Positions 61,291 through 64,000 of a DNA stretch of 64,000 nt are shown here, piece after piece. Below the pieces are notes generated by a model. The model searched no databases. It saw only the letters and a list, made by a program, of their open reading frames with translations, and was not told the origin of the DNA. Location: NCBI RefSeq assembly GCF_000183725.1, contig NC_014762.1:248001-312000 (forward strand). The letters run 5' to 3'. Within the stretch, counting starts at the first letter, position 1. Each line of letters begins with the position of its first letter. The stretch is from Sulfuricurvum kujiense DSM 16994. GTDB lineage: Bacteria > Campylobacterota > Campylobacteria > Campylobacterales > Sulfurimonadaceae. The position numbers were made by a program, and so were the translations under genes.

Positions 61291-64000
61291 ATGAAAATAA
61301 ATAAACTTTTTTTGCGGTGGATGACAACATTTGGAATGGTAATGGTGTGCACTACATTTGGACATAGTGCAGAAGTAGCATTTAATACACCATATTATAG
61401 CACGAATGTGAATGGTGATATGACAACATTGGGTAACACTATTGTTTGGAAAGATACTGTCGCAGCTAATGCTTACGGCGTGGACGTGAGTACATCTATA
61501 CCAACTGATCGCAATAACGCTTATAACATGAAATTTATCGATGTTCTATCAGATGGAGTGACGACATTCAATTCGTCTAGCTCATCTCTAGATTTACCTG
61601 CTGGGTGTACAGTTAAGTGGGCTGGTCTTTATTGGCAAGGACATATTGTAAATAAAAATTTAGAAGGTGGTGCAGATAATAGTAAAATCGGGACAGGTGT
61701 TAATAATACAGCTGTTTATGATGATGCTAAGAGTAAAGCCAATACAGTTTATTTTAGACGTCCGGATGGTACAAGTTATAATTTGACAGCACAAGTATTT
61801 TATGATTATCCTACAGATATTAGCGGGGGAAAGGATAGACGATATTTATATAGTGGTTTTTATAATGTTACAAATTATGTTAAAGCAGTAGGCAGCGGTA
61901 GTTATACAGTAGGAAATATCCGTACGTCAGAAGGAACAATTGCCACATGGGGTGGCCTTGGTGGATGGGCAATGCTGGTTATATATGAAGATATAACAGG
62001 GACATTACAGCTTAAAAATGTATCAGTATTCCACGGTTATCGGGTTTTAAATTCAGGTGATGTACAAGACATAAATGTAAATGGCTTTTTGACACCATCG
62101 GGGGGAACGATTAACGCTTCTCTCGCTATTTTTGTTGCTGACGGGGATAAATTAGGTTCAAACAGTACTGGGGAACATTTAAAAATATGGAATACTTCTA
62201 GTGTTCTGACAGATATTGTAAACGGGACGAATCCGCTTAATAATGTTTTTAACTCTACTATTACAAATTTGGGAGTTGATAATGTTACGAGGACGCCAAA
62301 TTTCACAGATAATTTGGGTATTGATATCGATCGTTTTGATGTCAGCAGTTACATGAATCATTCACAGAACAATACAAGGATACAAGTAAGTACAGTTGGG
62401 GATCTTTATACAATTGATTTGATAGCTTTTGCCACCGACATCTATCAACCGTTTATCTCTATCGCAAAATCAACAGACAGTAGTGGGACTGTGACATCAA
62501 ATCAGACGATTACTTATACGGCTAATATTAAAAATACAGGAAATGAAGGGGCAAGTAACATTGTTATTTATGATAATTTTGATGATAACAATTTGACAAA
62601 AATTGATGGCAATATCACCAATCCATTGGTGACGTTAGGTGATTTATTGGATCATAATACGACAACTATTTTAGATTCGGTCGTATGTAATTACGGCCCT
62701 TCGCATACGGATTGTAAAAGTTTATGTACCGTAGGTTTAAGCCCGTTTAAAATCGCATGTTCTATTCCATCGATGGCGGTGGGAGAGACAGCCTTTATGC
62801 AGTTTCAAACGAAGATTGCATCCAATCCTGATACACACGGGCAAAGTGTAAAAGTTGAAAACAAGATGTATGCAACGTACTACAATGCGCTCACCGGAGC
62901 GGCAGTCGATCAAACCTCTTCCAATCTTGCCGATGCGGGGCAGTATTTGTATGCACAGAATATACCGGCCAGCGGTTTTGACGCTCGAGAGACGTCGATT
63001 GCCGAAGCGGATAACGATCGATCCATTAAGACGAAGATCGTCAACAAAACGTTTCAGCTCAACATTGTCTCTCTCGATACGGCGGGGGCGATCGCTCCTT
63101 ATACCGTACCGACGGGAAACAGGGTCTATCTATTCCCGGTAGATTCGAGTCTCTGCTTGCTCTCGGATAGCGAAAAATTAACGCAGATCGAATCGTTGCC
63201 GCGCAATACGTATGTCGATTTTGCCAATGGGGACACGACGAAACCTTCGCCCGCAATCGATCTCTCCAATGCGCTGCTCAGCGCGGTGGCGGGGAGAGAT
63301 AAACGGATCGCATTGAACTATGTCGACTGGGGGACAAGTTTTCAGGCCGCGAGTTTCAGTTGCAGCAACAGTAACACGCAAGCCGTGTTGTTGGGGGTTC
63401 CTCAGTGTTTGAACGCAGATCATAAAATCGGAGATGTTTTTGGTCAATTGACACAAGATGTGTGTGCGGGCGGTGCGGCACACGGGATGAATCCCGCTTT
63501 GGCGAATCCTCCGTGCCAGTCGAACAGCTATACTGCCGGAAATCTCCCATCTGCCCCTTTTGACAACGCGTATGGGTGCTATCAATGTATCGCCGGAATG
63601 GCCGGAAAAGTGAGCTGTTCGACCGATAATTTCGCAATCCGTCCTGACCATTTTTCTTTTACGGCCCCGGTGGCTAAGATGAAAGCGGGTGAGGATTATA
63701 GTCTGAATGTTATTGCATATGACAATAATGGCAATAGCGCGCAAGAGTATGATCAAAGTGTTGCTAATCTAGCCGGTGCTCCTGCTACATGGTGGCAGAG
63801 GGATGCAAACGTCGTGTTAAATCCGGTCAATACCCAAGGGACTATTACGATTTCGGGGGCTGGAACTTTTAGTAATGGTGCAGGTGCAGTTCCTATACGC
63901 TATAGCGATGTCGGAAAGTTTACATTGGAATTGAAAGATAGTAATTGGGCGGCAGTCGATCTAACTGATACGGGAATAACAGAGAATGAATATACCATTC
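61291..64000 (+). CDS. Large secreted surface protein with DUF11- and MshQ/DUF6701-like regions (partial, runs off the window)
   Basis: An open frame of more than 900 codons without a stop before the right edge. A signal peptide ends near FGHSA (residue about 27). Residues 30-380 resemble the N-terminal domain of large repetitive surface proteins (AGLYWQGHIV, YLYSGFYNVTNYVKAVGSG, GGWAMLVIYEDITG). Residues about 385-510 look like a DUF11 repeat (ITYTANIKNTGNEGASNIVI). A Cys-rich stretch with many CxxC-like pairs follows, and from about residue 785 (FAIRPDHFSFTAPVAKMKAG) it resembles the DUF6701 region of MshQ. Codon use is AT-rich at first and GC-richer from about 62880 to 63660. Likely an adhesin or pilus-associated surface protein. 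Confidence 0.78.
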   Translation, partial: MKINKLFLRWMTTFGMVMVCTTFGHSAEVAFNTPYYSTNVNGDMTTLGNTIVWKDTVAANAYGVDVSTSIPTDRNNAYNMKFIDVLSDGVTTFNSSSSSLDLPAGCTVKWAGLYWQGHIVNKNLEGGADNSKIGTGVNNTAVYDDAKSKANTVYFRRPDGTSYNLTAQVFYDYPTDISGGKDRRYLYSGFYNVTNYVKAVGSGSYTVGNIRTSEGTIATWGGLGGWAMLVIYEDITGTLQLKNVSVFHGYRVLNSGDVQDINVNGFLTPSGGTINASLAIFVADGDKLGSNSTGEHLKIWNTSSVLTDIVNGTNPLNNVFNSTITNLGVDNVTRTPNFTDNLGIDIDRFDVSSYMNHSQNNTRIQVSTVGDLYTIDLIAFATDIYQPFISIAKSTDSSGTVTSNQTITYTANIKNTGNEGASNIVIYDNFDDNNLTKIDGNITNPLVTLGDLLDHNTTTILDSVVCNYGPSHTDCKSLCTVGLSPFKIACSIPSMAVGETAFMQFQTKIASNPDTHGQSVKVENKMYATYYNALTGAAVDQTSSNLADAGQYLYAQNIPASGFDARETSIAEADNDRSIKTKIVNKTFQLNIVSLDTAGAIAPYTVPTGNRVYLFPVDSSLCLLSDSEKLTQIESLPRNTYVDFANGDTTKPSPAIDLSNALLSAVAGRDKRIALNYVDWGTSFQAASFSCSNSNTQAVLLGVPQCLNADHKIGDVFGQLTQDVCAGGAAHGMNPALANPPCQSNSYTAGNLPSAPFDNAYGCYQCIAGMAGKVSCSTDNFAIRPDHFSFTAPVAKMKAGEDYSLNVIAYDNNGNSAQEYDQSVANLAGAPATWWQRDANVVLNPVNTQGTITISGAGTFSNGAGAVPIRYSDVGKFTLELKDSNWAAVDLTDTGITENEYTI

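Overview
The window reads as a chromosomal segment of a chemolithotrophic Campylobacterota (Epsilonproteobacteria), most like Sulfuricurvum or Sulfurimonas. This is inferred from family content and gene order, not from a marker gene. Pointers are a 14-subunit nuo operon with a short NuoE-like protein and a NuoF replaced by a GltD-type fusion, with pflA directly behind it; the futalosine menaquinone genes mqnP and mqnC; the orders gap-pgk-tpiA-fabI, kdsA-ribH-nusB and fliW/proC beside bamD-lon, which I recall from Campylobacter; an HP0268-family gene near miaB; and TATAAT-type -10 boxes with weak -35 regions. No CRISPR array, phage or intact IS element is visible. The only RNA gene seen is one tRNA-Arg.

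Layout. 1-3489: the end of a FadL-type porin, an acyl-CoA ligase and an AAA+ ATPase, joined by TTGA overlaps. 3606-4700: a soluble CZB chemoreceptor. 5017-24833: nuoABCD, nuoE-like, nuoF/gltD-like, two tandem nuoG genes, nuoHIJKLMN, then pflA. 24819-29517: miaA, mqnP, two small genes, tRNA-Arg, an ElyC/SanA/YdcF-family gene, rsfS and nadD. 29599-33400: lower glycolysis/gluconeogenesis genes and fabI. 33407-37073: a 3.7 kb interval bounded by two inverted copies of a 250 bp structured repeat, holding a lipoprotein, a major porin and an orphan ABC permease. 37115-44763: nusA, an HP0268-family gene, miaB, a DUF374 acyltransferase, a Xer-like recombinase, a PilM/N/O-like trio, proC and fliW. 44897-50419: bamD, lon, tilS and rimO. 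50471-54419: msrPQ, a BaiN-like flavoprotein and a type II NADH dehydrogenase. 54465-60344: kdsA, ribH, nusB, mqnC, an M16-like protein and recG. 60463-64000: hpf, then a large surface protein that runs off the edge and is preceded by a structured, attenuator-like leader.

How the genes fit together. Complex I lacks a recognisable NADH-binding NuoF domain, so its electron donor may be NADPH, ferredoxin or flavodoxin. The separate NDH-2 could handle NADH. Both would reduce menaquinone made through the mqn genes.

The most unusual signal is a family of structured repeats (copies at 33407-33656, 36831-37073 and 60345-60454). Their stems are kept by paired substitutions, and the copies fill all three roomy convergent gene junctions in the window. 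Further candidates are the NuoF/GltD fusion with a lost cluster ligand, a palindromic insert at the 5' end of the M16-like gene, and the leader of the terminal surface-protein gene.
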